Shown here one piece after another: positions 36,958-47,590 of a stretch of 64,000 nucleotides of DNA. The DNA is taken from contig NC_081808.1 of the NCBI RefSeq assembly GCF_030704535.1, positions 19,652,501 to 19,716,500 of the forward strand. Reading direction: 5' to 3'. This DNA comes from Vitis vinifera (Eukaryota > Streptophyta > Magnoliopsida > Vitales > Vitaceae). The first letter of the stretch is position 1. The number at the start of each line of letters is the position of its first letter. A program made the position numbers and the translations under genes. The notes beneath the pieces were generated by a model. That model saw only the letters and a list, made by a program, of their open reading frames with translations, did not search any database and had not been told where the DNA came from.

Positions 36958-37188
36958 ATTGACATATCTACTCAGCTAGATTTACCGCCAGTCATTCCGA
37001 GGGGTAGGCGGGGCTTACGTCGACCTAGATTGCTACCTCCTCCACCACCTCTATTTCCAGCTCTAGCCCCATCACAGACAGATGTTCTTCATGTGTCACA
37101 TGCAGTACCTGCTACAGTTAGAGAGGGGCGTCCAAAAAGGAAGAGAGTATCAGTTACACATAGGTTTTCTCCTTGTGGAGGCATGTGA
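36958..37188 (+). pseudogene. Possible terminal exon carried in the MULE
   Basis: After a good acceptor (CATTAGTGCAG ending 36,957) a frame runs to TGA at 37,186-37,188 with a protein-like makeup: PPVIPRGRRGLRRPR, a poly-Pro stretch and a basic GRPKRKR nuclear-signal-like motif. Its GC content stands out from the AT-rich surroundings. Such tails are found on transposase-derived or plant mobile domain proteins, but I cannot assign it. No upstream exon was found, so it looks like a remnant of the element's gene or a captured fragment. Confidence 0.35.
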
Positions 37189-37369
37189 GATTATATATGT
37201 TTTTTATTTTCCACTATATTAATGTTTAGTGGATATTTTTTGTGACTTTAATTAAACTATTAAAAATTACATTTTGTAGTAGACTTTTTGTAATTAATTT
37301 CATTAACTAATTTTGTAAAAAAATCTATATATGACAACTACAGCTTAAGAGTATGTTATTATTTTGTTA

Positions 37370-38735
37370 AAGATAAATTTGTCATAATATAAATAAATTA
37401 ATATCTTAAAAATTAACAAATTAAATATCTTAAATTAATAAATTATACAATTTTATATATTATTTATATGTTATATAAATTTATTATTTTAAGATTATTA
37501 ATTTATTAATAAATCAAATATTCATTTATAATATCTTCTATTTATCAATTTATGTTTGTTGAAATAATACTAGATTTTTAAGTTTAAATATAAATAATTT
37601 ATTATTTAAGTATATTTTTTAAATTTCAATCATAAATTGTGATTTAATAGTTTTTAATTAAATTGGAAAGTAAAAAAAAAAATTATAATTGAAATCTCAG
37701 TTATTAACTACTGTACTATTATTTCGATAAAGATAAATTTATCATAATATAAATAAATTAATATCTTAAAAATTAACAAATTAAATATATTAAATTAATA
37801 AATTATACAATTTTATATATTATTTATATATTATATAAGTTTATTATTTTAAGATTATTAATTTATTAATAAATCAAATATTCATTTATAATATCTTTTA
37901 TTTATCAATTTATGTTTATTGAAATAATACTAGATTTTTAAGTTTAAATATAAATAATTTATTATTTAAGTATATTTTTAAAATTTCAATCATAAATTGT
38001 GATTAATAGTTTTTAATTAAATTGGAAAGTAAAAAAAAAATATTATAATTGAAATCTCAGTTATTAACTACTATACTATTATTTCGATAAAGATAAATTT
38101 ATCATAATATAAATAAATTAATATCTTAAAAATTAACAAATTAAATATCTTAAATTAATAAATTATACAATTTTATATATTATTTATATGTTATATAAGT
38201 TTATTATTTTAAGATTATTAATTTATTAATAAATCAAATATTCATTTATAATATCTTCTATTTATCAATTTATGTTTGTTGAAATAATACTAGATTTTAA
38301 GTTTAAATATAAATAATTTATTATTTAAATATATTTTTAAAATTTCAATCATAAATTGTGATTTAATAGTTTTTAATTAAATTGGAAAGTAAAAAAAAAA
38401 TATTATAATTGAAATCTCGGTTATTAACTACTACACTATTATTTCGATAAAGATAAATTTATCATAATATAAATAAATTAATATCTTAAAAATTAACAAA
38501 TTAAATATATTAAATTAATAAATTATACAATTTTATATATTATTTATATGTTATATAAGTTTATTATTTTAAGATTATTAATTTATTAATAAATCAAATA
38601 TTCATTTATAATATCTTCTATTTATCCATTTATGTTTGTTGAAATAATACTAGATTTTTAAGTTTAAATATAAATAATTTATTATTTAAGTATATTTTTA
38701 AATATAAATAATTTATTATTTTTAAGTATATTAAG
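37370..38735. repeat. 360-bp tandem array, four copies, in the MULE
   Basis: AGATAAATTTRTCATAATAT recurs at 37,371, 37,731, 38,091 and 38,451, an exact 360-bp spacing. Units are highly AT-rich and differ by a few substitutions and single-base indels. The last is cut after ~285 bp. Confidence 0.9.
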
Positions 38736-38781
38736 TAATTTAATAATTTTTTAATTAAATTTTAAATTTAAATAAAAATTA

Positions 38782-38814
38782 ACTAAAGCCGCATTTGCCA
38801 AATGCGGCTTTAGT
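38782..38814. repeat. 33-bp perfect palindrome near the MULE end
   Basis: CTAAAGCCGCATTTG and its exact reverse complement flank a single central C, with one further pairing base on each side. An imperfect echo (GAAGCCGCGTTTCCCAAC) follows at 38,823. It would extrude a strong cruciform or hairpin ~170 bp from the element end. Confidence 0.85.
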
Positions 38815-38999
38815 GCAAAAATGAAGCCGCGTTTCCCAACTGCAGCTTTCACTATAATAACGAAAAAAAATATTTTTTAATGATGTGGCGTCTACGTGGC
38901 ATCATAGAGGCCATTTTTAACAATAGTTTCAAAATGTGCCCATTTTGAACATTAAGTTTAAAAAATGGGCCATTTTGACCCAAAACTCGAACCAAAGCC

Positions 39000-39300
39000 T
39001 AAACCGTCCAACCAAGGAAGTGGCGTGTATTACAATTTACAAGTCACGATCTTATCATGAAGAGAAGTCCAACCCCTTCTCATCAATGGGATACACGTGT
39101 CAGCAGATCCCTGACCACACAAAGAGGCTGAACTGTGGCCAGCTAATGACATCCGTCGATATCTAGCGTTCCAGCAAAAAGCAAGGCACCGACTCTCCTT
39201 CCCTTGGTTGCATATTAGCCGTCGATCTTTCCAGGAATCCTAAATCTCAACCGCTTATTGCCTAGGGCTCCTTTATATAATTCTGGTTCCTTCTTATCTG
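39000..39300 (+). promoter_or_regulatory. Promoter-like module b, unit 1
   Basis: Homologous to module a (shared GCAGATCCC, GCCGTCGATCT and GAATCCTAAATC phrases) but with its own CACGTGTC element near 39,103 and a TTTATATAATTC TATA box near 39,272. A transcript would start about 39,300. Confidence 0.4.
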
Positions 39301-40080
39301 CAACCCAGGACTTCCCGTTATCGCCTCCTCTGTCAAGTCTTTCAATTTTCGTTTTGCAGATCTGTAGTCCTTCGGTTGTCTTTATCAGTTTCTGCTTACA
39401 TGATCGAATAGATCGCATAACGATCTATGTTTTGATGGGTGATTCTTGGTGTTTCTTTCTTCTTTGATATCGGGTAGTACCGGCGCCAAGATTTGAATCC
39501 TCTTGTATTAACCGGCATGTGCTCTTTATCTTTCTGGTTTAAATCGGCAATCTTCTTGTCTTTCTCGTTTAATCTTTTGTTTTATTTATCGTTGATTGAA
39601 TTAAAACCGATTTTTGCGGGGATTGCGTTCCTTGTGCGGGTGCATGGCTTGTTCTAGGGTTCATATCACTACCACGACCTGCTTTATTTCGGGTTGGTTT
39701 CGTTGGACGCCGATGTGTCGGTATGAAAAGGTCAACTGTTGCAGAGGATCTGATCGGAGCTAGATCTCATCGCTGATAAAGGCCTTGATGTAATCTAGAG
39801 ATGTGAGGTTCTGATCTTTGTTTCTGATGTTCTTGGTCATCAGACCTTTGCCATGACAGGTGCGCTTGCATGGCAGGTCGCTAACAATAATAAAAAATGA
39901 ACTATTTTTTGTTTGAGGGGGGATCGCACGGGGGTTTGCCCGGGTTCTCCCCTCTGGTGTGCTGCGTGTCCTTCCCTTTCTCTCTCTCTCTCTCTCTCCC
40001 CCTCTCTCCCTACTCGTCCGTGCCCATTCGAAAGGAAATTCGAATCATCCATCCCTGAAGATCGTCAAAGGTACACATGT
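39301..40080 (+). ncRNA. Candidate structured leader or ncRNA, module b, unit 1
   Basis: H1 at 39,843-39,879 pairs GACC and GCCATG with CATGGC and GGTC around a 13-base loop. H2 at 39,915-39,954 pairs GAGGGGGGA with TCTCCCCTC (one wobble) and CGGG with CCCG. A further CTGATG...CATCAG stem (39,824-39,843) abuts H1. A CT microsatellite follows (39,979-40,005). The short frame after ATG 39,644 starts MAC like module a but then differs, arguing against a protein. Confidence 0.35.
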
Positions 40081-42008
40081 TACATTCAGTTTACTATAGA
40101 TAAGCCATATCCAACAATATATCTATCTCATTCAACATGCAGTAGATCAAATAATTTACAACACGATGCCTCGATGCTTTTTCTGTGTCCCACCCGTTAT
40201 GGCTAACGGAAACTGAGGTTTTTAGTTTGGCTAAAATAATTTAGTATTTGGTATGGACAGTTTGCTTCGGGGATTTTATCTGCGTTACGGTTTCCGAATC
40301 ACCCTTTCCAAGGTAAACATTCTAAGAGGGTTTCAATTCATGTAATAAGCAAATTTTCTTAGTAGTTAAATTTTATTTATCATTTGAATTCATGATATTG
40401 CGTCGACACTGAGGTTCTTCGTTTTACGGGATCTTTTTCTATTTGAAACCTGAAACATGGGCATTGTGCCATTTTGCGATTCCATTGTTTTGTTTTTTAA
40501 TTCATTTCATAAGACCGTAAGTCAGTGCACCAGTATATTTAAATGTTACAGTATTGGCTCACAGGAGGATGCGGTTCTTTCTTTGTACTTGTTAAATCTA
40601 TGGACATTTCCATTGATTTGATACCTTGTACAGCATTTTGTAAAGCTTTCCTGTATCTCCAACCACTTTGTTTGCAGATTCATGTTATGAGTTGAGGTTT
40701 GACATGGATCTGTTTTCATTCCTGAAATTTCTTCTGTTGTAGTACTTTATTCTTTATGTTACTTCCATTATACTGTTTTATATCGAGAAAGTAGTCCCAA
40801 GGTAACTTAAACATGGTTTGGTGATGAAGAGAAGGAAAATCCAAGGCGGGTTTCTGATGGAGTTTGATGGTGTTGCAGTCAAAGCTTTAATATGTGGTAA
40901 CAGTTTCTGCCATAATGTTTAATGTAGTAATGCTCTTTGCTCTTTATTGGTCAAGATTTCAATCTGTGTTTCCTTTTCAAGTTACGAGCTGAAAATAATT
41001 ATATCAATTGAGGTGAGGTGCATATAAGACGTCATTTGTGCTCAACAACCTCATCTTTAATTGCTTTCTTTCTGGCAGTTTTCTGCCCTGTTTTACAATA
41101 TTCTCAATTATAGAACCTATGCATTAACGCCGACCCATCTGGAAACGTTTCTTTGACCAATAAATCGACTCTGGATCCATTTATGAAATATATGAAGGGA
41201 ATTTTGGTTTAAAGCTGCAATTGGTAATGCAATTGGTAACGTTGGTTTAATGCTACTAGTTTTATAGCTTTTGAGTTTGGCTCAATGCTAAAGGATGGAT
41301 GCTGTTGAAGTTACACTTTGGCTTTTAAGGTAATTTGAAGCTGGTTTAAAATCAGTGGATTAAAATTGCAGCGAATTGTGTTTTCCATTTCTAATTTTGG
41401 CAATTGCGAGGAGATTGTTTACAAAACTTTAGTAAGCTTTTTCGCTTGGGGTTTTATCTGTTTTTACTCGATTCTTGTGCTGAAAATGTCTTACAAAAAA
41501 ATCAGTTATCTAATTTTTTCAGAGGGTGGTTTTAATTTTTCAAGAAATTATCGTTTGTAATTTTAATTCGTTTAAATTAGTCTTTTAGCAAAATTGATAA
41601 AACTATCATTAAAGCCAACATTAGTAAATTTGGGCAATTGCTGAATTAAGTTTGTTTAAAAAGTGAAGTCAATTCTTAAAAAAATACCTTAATAGTATAA
41701 AAAATACCTTATATTATATGTATAGTATAAAAAATTGTTTGATAAGTTTTATTATATTTTTGTATCTAGATAAAACTATTGTTATTTTCCGTTTTAGAAA
41801 AAGTGCAAAATAACCCTTAAAGCATTCAGTTGTTATTTGGAATTTTTCTCAAATGCTGTCCGGTGTGGAATAATTTTTTTGGTTGGAATTGTTTTAATCC
41901 TATGATAAATGCAACCTATATTACCATGCCTTACATTTTTTTTTCGTTTTTTATTGCAAAATTGGTTAAATTTCAAGTAAGAAAAGGATGTTTTATATTA
42001 GGTATGTT
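40081..42008 (+). other. Unit 1 sequence downstream of module b
   Basis: No conserved frame. It aligns with 56,560-58,400 at a few percent divergence. Confidence 0.45.
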
Positions 42009-42146
42009 ATAAGAAACATGGTCTCTTTAGATATAATTTGAGTTTTGGTGTCTAGTGCTTCTTCAATCTATAGATCTATAAGAAACATGGTCTCTTTAGA
42101 TATAATTTGAGTTTTGGTGTCTAGTGCTTCTTCAATCTATAGATCT
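42009..42146. repeat. 69-bp tandem duplication, unit 1 only
   Basis: The phrase starting ATAAGAAACATGGTCTC occurs at 42,009 and 42,078. Unit 2 has it once (near 58,406). Confidence 0.85.
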
Positions 42147-42164
42147 GTAAGCTCAAATTGGCGT

Positions 42165-42605
42165 GAGCGCTCAATTCCGGATTTGGGGTTGAGAGGATGG
42201 TGGTTCAAATCCGCTCAGATCTTATAATGCGTGTACCCTGTCCCTGTGTATAAACTTGCGCTCAATTCTGGCTTTTTTGGGGTTTGAGAGGATGGTGGTT
42301 TAAATCTCTGCTTAGATCTTATAACACTTGTACCCTGTACCTGTATATAAATCTGCTCTCAATTCCGGGTTTGGGGTTGAGAGGATGGTGGTTCAAGTCC
42401 GCTCGGATCTCATATATAGTATCCCTGTCCCTGTGTATGAACTTGCGCTCAATTCCGGGATTGGGGTTGAGAGGATGGTGGTTCGTTCAAATACGCTTAG
42501 ATCTTAGTACCCGGTCCCTGTGCATAAACTTGCGCTCAGTTCCGGATTTGGGGTTGAGAGGATGGTGGTTCGAATCCGCTCAAATCTTATGATACCCTGT
42601 ATAGG
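42165..42605 (+). repeat. Tandem array with tRNA-like B boxes, unit 1 (five copies)
   Basis: Units of ~85-98 bp begin GCGCTCAATTCCGG and contain GGTGGTTCAAATCCGCT or a variant. GGTTCRAATCC matches the Pol III B box, and the flanking GGTGG/CCGCT can form a T-arm-like stem with wobbles. Each unit ends near TGTATAAACTT. No A box or complete tRNA fold is visible. Confidence 0.75.
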
Positions 42606-43865
42606 TATATAAACTTGTGTTTTAAGCGTAATGTTCTTATTATTTTGGGCTGATTGTTCCTTTTCAGGAATCCTAGAGTTGTGTTTGGCACATGCCGGAC
42701 GGTTTCTCCCAAAATGCTCTTTGTTTTTTTTACAGCAAAATTAGAATAATATATATTAAATCTACCATCTGTACAAGGTTAGGATGACCTTATCCAGCGC
42801 TGTCTATGGTGGAGCATACCAAACCAGCTAATGGAGGTGGTTAACGCCATAAAGGTCTACGTCTGCATTTAGCATTTTAACTTCACCTTCCAATGGATTG
42901 GCTGCAGTCGGTTCCTTAAGAAGTTGGATCCAGGGTCTTTTGCCTCGTAATAGTAGCATTATCCTCGGTGGGTAGTGTTGTATTGCTCACACTGTAGGCC
43001 GATTCATGTGGGGCTGCTGTGATCCAACATTATGTTTGCATTGATGCGTAAATAACGTGGCGCTCTATCGTTCTCGCTTGAGCCTAGGATACGCACGCAT
43101 AAGGTTATAACCAAGACTTTTTCCCATACTAGCCCAACAAGGATTTGGATTAACATTTTCTGAAGTTTATGATTAGTGGATTGGTATGGAATTTTGATGA
43201 ATGTACAGCCTTGTGATTTTTCTACAAGTGGTTGTCGGCATCACAAAATCCTACATGCTTCTTGGAATCCAAATATCTTGGGAGGAATATCTTGCTATAT
43301 GTGCCCTTTGTGGGATTTCTGGTGGTTGTTGAAATGCTTGTTTTATGGTTGTCATTGTGGGTCACTTCCATGTAGCGGTCTGTGCAGGTGGCCTGATGGT
43401 GTCTTACCGTGGCAATGGGTAGCGCCGTCTCAAACTTTTGAATCCTGGCCTGATCTGGTATCTACCTCTCTCAAACGTCCAGGTAAAAATTTCTTTGAAG
43501 ATAGAGATTTATTTTTAGAATGAGAAGAGGCGTAATAAAGTTTTTTGATGTCTACGAAGCGCTCTTTCAGAAGTAACTTTTCTATGGTAGTTGCTTTGTT
43601 TCCACATAGAAAAAGGGCATAGGGTTGAAATGCGTAAAATTAGCTGTTTAATTATCCAGTCGTCTAATTTTTATTTTATTTTTTTTATATACAGTATAAA
43701 CTTACGCTTGAATTCATTTGAAAGCTATAACTTCAACATTTAGTCAGTAGGGTTCTCATATGTACGAACCGAAATTACCTGTAGTCGTTGACATGCAAGT
43801 AGTTGTCATCTTCTGAATTTTTTGGATTCGTTCTGTCTTATATGATAACCAGTTATAAGAAATCC
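42279..43865. repeat. Near-identical tract shared with 58,695-60,281
   Basis: The two copies keep a constant offset of 16,416 bp across 1,587 bp, and I saw no mismatch where I compared them. Two frames inside (42,284-42,592 and 43,176-43,523) have identical translations in the partner. Flanking parts of the duplication differ at several percent. The frames show no known domain and I do not call them genes. Confidence 0.8.
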
Positions 43866-43891
43866 CAATCCACAGTGCACAAGCACCTTAA

Positions 43892-44723
43892 CATAAACCG
43901 GAAAGGATAAGAAAAAATATGTATATCTTAGAATATCATCTCATTAGATAAGATATGAATATCTTAAAATATGATTTCTAATGGGATATGATATTTAAGA
44001 TAGGATATGTATATATTAGAATATCATATCTTATTAAATAAGATATAAATATCCTAAAATATGATTTCTAATGGGATATGATATTCTTAGATATATATCA
44101 TATGAATATGATATTTTAAAGTAAAATACTTAATGAGATACGCAATATTATATTATATTATATTATATTTATATTTAATTTATAACGTGAATAAAAAATG
44201 ATATGAAATATATATATTTATTTTTAATATTTAAAATAAAAATTATATGATATTCAAATATTTTCTATTTAAAAGAAAAAAAAATTTGTTATGTTTAATA
44301 ATATTCATGATTAAGATATTTGAACTTTACAAATAAATTTTTTATATCATGTTATTTAATATATAAAATAATTTATATATCACATTAATATTATTTTATA
44401 AATATTCTTTTAGTTTTTCTTTTTTAATCATAAACTTAATTTATAATATAAAAATTTATTTTGTAAAATGAGTATATTAAAAAATAAAAAATTAATAAAA
44501 AATAAAATTGTGATATATGGGATATGCATATCTTATATATTATTATGAAATTAATATATTTCATGTGAAAGCTTTAAAACAAAAAAAAAAAACAAAACAC
44601 AAGGATGAGATAAATGATAAGATAATTTATCCTATCTCATCATTAACTAAACATGATATATGATATAATAATATCATTTCTTTTATCTTATTCCATGTTA
44701 TATCTAGTCAACCAAACATAGCC
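43892..44723. mobile_element. MITE, PIF/Harbinger-like, unit 1
   Basis: The right end is AACCAAACATAGCC followed by TAA. The left flank also shows TAA (43,889-43,891), but the left terminal repeat has decayed. AT-rich, non-coding, related to 60,308-60,829. Confidence 0.55.
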
Positions 44724-45138
44724 TAAGAGTACTTTACTTCAAGATGGAGATTAAGAGTGCGTTTAATAGTGTTTTATTTAAAGTGTTTTCAATAAGTGTT
44801 TTTTTGAAAGTGTTTTCAAGAGAATCGCATATCAAGTGATCAAAAATTTTCAAAACTACAAGTGATTTTTTAAGATTTTTAATAGTATTTTTAAAATTTT
44901 GTTAAACGCTTATTTAAAAAAAAAAACACTTTTATCCTGAAAATTGTTTCTTAAAATCACTATCAAACAAGTTTTAAATATTTATAATGTTAATAAATAT
45001 TTGATAATTAACTGAGAGGATGATTATGCAAAATTGAGCACAAGTTGGGTTGGTTACAATTTTGAAGAGATGCCTACTAAAAATTGCAATCAATCATATT
45101 GCATGTGCAATTTAGGTCTTTTTATTTTGCGTTAGTTG

Positions 45139-45356
45139 TTTTGTCTCTTTATCTCATTATTTGTATATCGGTCTCATTATTAATATCTTCATTATTAAAA
45201 TATTTTGAAATATTCTAAATACTTTTAATTCCAAAAATTATTTTATGTTTTGTCTCTTTATCTCATTATTTGTATATCGGTCTCATTATTAATATCTTCA
45301 TTATTAAAATATTTTGAAATATTCTAAATACTTTTAATTCCAAAAATTATTTTATG
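45139..45356. repeat. 109-bp tandem duplication spanning the unit 1/unit 2 junction
   Basis: The phrase starting TTTTGTCTCTTTATCTC recurs 109 bases later. Each copy contains the end of unit 1 (AATATCTTCATT) joined to the start of unit 2 (ATTAAAATATTTTG). Confidence 0.85.
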
Positions 45357-46620
45357 TTTATCCAAAAATTGTTTTATGTTTGTCCAATTTTATTTTTTTA
45401 ATTTCTTAATTTGATTTCTACTATATTTTTAATTCAAAAATTGTTTTTGATTATATTTATCTCTATTTGTGTTTGATTCTAAAAACAATTTTTGAAATGT
45501 TTTTAAGTAAACTTTTAAACAACTATTATCTTTAAATTAGTATCAGACCATAGTCATTTATCAAAAGTTTGAGAATTTTTAAGATTTTCTTTCAAAATAA
45601 CTTTTGGCTACAACAATGGTGAAAGATTTTGTCATGAAATTTCAATAATAAAGGTTTTTAGGTATTATTGAGGAGTTTATAGAGTATGTGCATCCGATTA
45701 AGTAAAATTGCATATATTTTTTTTATGATTTTTTAACCTGCTAGGTTCTTATATTAATGGTATTTTACATCTAGTAGGTTGTTAAGTTATTTAACTAAGT
45801 TATATCCTATGTTCTTATATTTGTATTGATATTATTGTTATCCGTAAATAGTTAATACAAAGAAACAATCCTAAAATAAGTAATAAAATATTAATTTGAA
45901 TATCAATTCAAAAACTATATTAAGTCTAAAAATAATAATTTATTTCACAAGTTTTTAAGAATGAGTTGTTTTGAAATGTTTTAGGCTGATTTCATTAATT
46001 AAATGAGTTGTTTTGAAATGTTTTAGGCTGATTTCATTAATTAATTAGTTAGCTTGAAATTAGTTTAGAGTTAGCGTTTAATCAATTTAAGATTATTATA
46101 AGTTGAGATTGGATGGATGCCCGCTCCTTGGGTATCCTTTCCAAAGGACTGTTTTTATAGTTTAATGTCAAAGTAGTGTTTATGAAGAAAAAAATAATGA
46201 AAATGGATCATCTTTAAGAATATTTGTTAATCTAGTCTTTCTCATTACATGTTTTATGTTTTGTACAAAATCACAATTGGTGACAGTTAAAACTAGAGTC
46301 AGTAATTGTTGTTTTAATTTTTAAACTAATACCATAGTTATTATTTATGGTTTTAAAAGGAAAAAAATAAAATTGAATTTGATGGTGTATGGACATACTA
46401 TTTTGACAAATATTTTCAGCATGAGATTAGATTGATAATTTTTTTTTTTTTTAAAAAAAAAGAGACGGGAAACTCCTATTTTATGCGTGCTGGTGTACTG
46501 TGGTCTCTTGTTTTTCTGTTCTCGTGGGGGAAGGCGGGAATGGCGGTTTGAAAGCTGTTTTTCCAAACAAGCCCTTAATCTCTTTCACTCATGATTCACA
46601 TCCATATGATGTGTTATAGG
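45357..46620. other. AT-rich spacer in unit 2, no gene
   Basis: Aligns with 26,510-27,900. A ~47-bp phrase (GAGTTGTTTTGAAATGTTTT) is doubled near 45,962-46,055. No gene. Confidence 0.5.
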
Positions 46621-47030
46621 CCCAAGATTAGAGACTACGATTCGAAACCATCTGTGACCCAACCCAAGCTGGATGGGCAGAAGTTGAACTTTTGGAGTTT
46701 AAGAATAAAATGGCCCAAAGTCACTTAATTTGATCTTAATTATTACTAATCAACTTGAAGACATTCAGCCGAAAGATCCAGCGACAGGAGCCAATCCTCC
46801 AATGGTTAAAGAACCTACGTGGCAGCAGATCCCCTACCACAAAGAGATCCTCAACCACAGAGAGGTTGAATTGTAGCCAGCTAATTACAACCGTCAATTT
46901 TTACTTCGTACGAACCTTCCCGCGAAAAGCGAAGGACGTATTGGCCGTCGATCTGTCCTAGAATCCTAAATCGGAACTGCTTACTGTCCAAGGCACCTGT
47001 ATTATTAGGGTTCCTTCTTCCATCCCAACT
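46620..47030 (+). promoter_or_regulatory. Promoter-like module a, unit 2
   Basis: Copy of 27,905-28,300 with the same GGCCCA elements and the TTAGGGTT telo-box near 47,006. Confidence 0.4.
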
Positions 47031-47590
47031 GTGCCCATTTTTGGTTTTGCTAATCTTTGTGGATTTCTGTTAGCAAGACAGGTAAACGATCTCTATCCGT
47101 ATACGATTTTTATTTTTCGCGTTGGATTTCTGTTGCCAAGTTTTAACTGAACCCGAATATTGCAGAATCGCGATGGCTTGCTTTTCTTTTGGAATCATTC
47201 GGCGGAACACCGACATATGCTTCAGAGAATCTCAACTATGGCGGATCGAAGCGAGATTTCAATGCAGAGAGAATTTGATGTAGCATAGAGATCTGAATCA
47301 AAGGTCTTGTTTTTGTGGTCTGTGTTTCGAATGTTTCTTGGTTATCAGACCTTTGCCATGACAGGTGCCCTTGCTTGGCAGGTCACAGACAGTAATAAAA
47401 AAAATATCATTTGTTTGAGGGGAGATCGCACGGGGATTTTGCCCGGGTTCTCCCCTCTGGTGTGCCGTGTCCTGCTTTTCTTTCTATTGATATCTTCCTA
47501 CTCGCTCCTGCGCACTCAAATGGGAATCCGAATTATCAACTCGGTCTCAAAAGGTAGACATTACCAAACAACATTTCGTTCAGTTAACGT
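47031..47590 (+). ncRNA. Candidate structured leader or ncRNA, module a, unit 2
   Basis: Copy of 28,301-28,860. H1 lies at 47,348-47,384 and H2 at 47,417-47,457, both with intact stems. Differences from unit 1 fall mainly in the linker between the hairpins. Confidence 0.35.

Larger units (their letters stand above)
34220..38988. mobile_element. Mutator-like element (MULE), 4,769 bp, with 9-bp target duplication
   Basis: The element starts GACTTATGGGTCAAAATGGCC-like and ends with the inverted form (GGCCATTTTGACCCAAAACTC). The inverted repeats share GGGTCAAAATGGCC and continue imperfectly. The 9-bp duplication GAACCAAAG flanks it (34,211-34,219 and 38,989-38,997). In unit 2 the same site is intact and single (55,492-55,500), so this is a true insertion after the segmental duplication. 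No full MURA transposase is visible, so it is likely non-autonomous. Inside are a doubled ~57-bp phrase (34,350-34,445), a tripled ~50-bp phrase (34,870-34,990), a possible exon (36,958-37,188) and a 360-bp array (37,370-38,735). Confidence 0.85.
26490..45193 (+). repeat. Segmental duplication, unit 1
   Basis: This ~18.7-kb unit matches 45,194-61,294 in the same order and orientation, head to tail. Landmarks shared in order are module a (27,900-28,860), a 24-bp repeat (29,213), the copia relic (30,580-32,250), an AT-rich MITE, module b (39,000-40,080), the B-box array (42,160-42,600), a near-identical tract (42,279-43,865) and a MITE (43,892-44,723). The extra length is due to the Mutator-like element. 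Identity looks around 95% or better in alignable parts. Confidence 0.9.

Noticed and set aside
39800-39960. Hammerhead ribozyme, C/D snoRNA, 5S rRNA mimic or plant telomerase RNA at the hairpin module
   Set aside because: The required core motifs (CUGAUGA...GAAA, C and D boxes, 5S-like arms, telomere template) are not present together.
42165-42605. A tRNA gene
   Set aside because: Only B-box/T-arm sequence is visible. No A box, anticodon arm or acceptor stem pairs up.
43176-43523. 115-residue frame identical in both units as a gene
   Set aside because: The identity belongs to the whole 1.6-kb tract. The frame has unusual Cys/Trp content, no known domain and no clear promoter.
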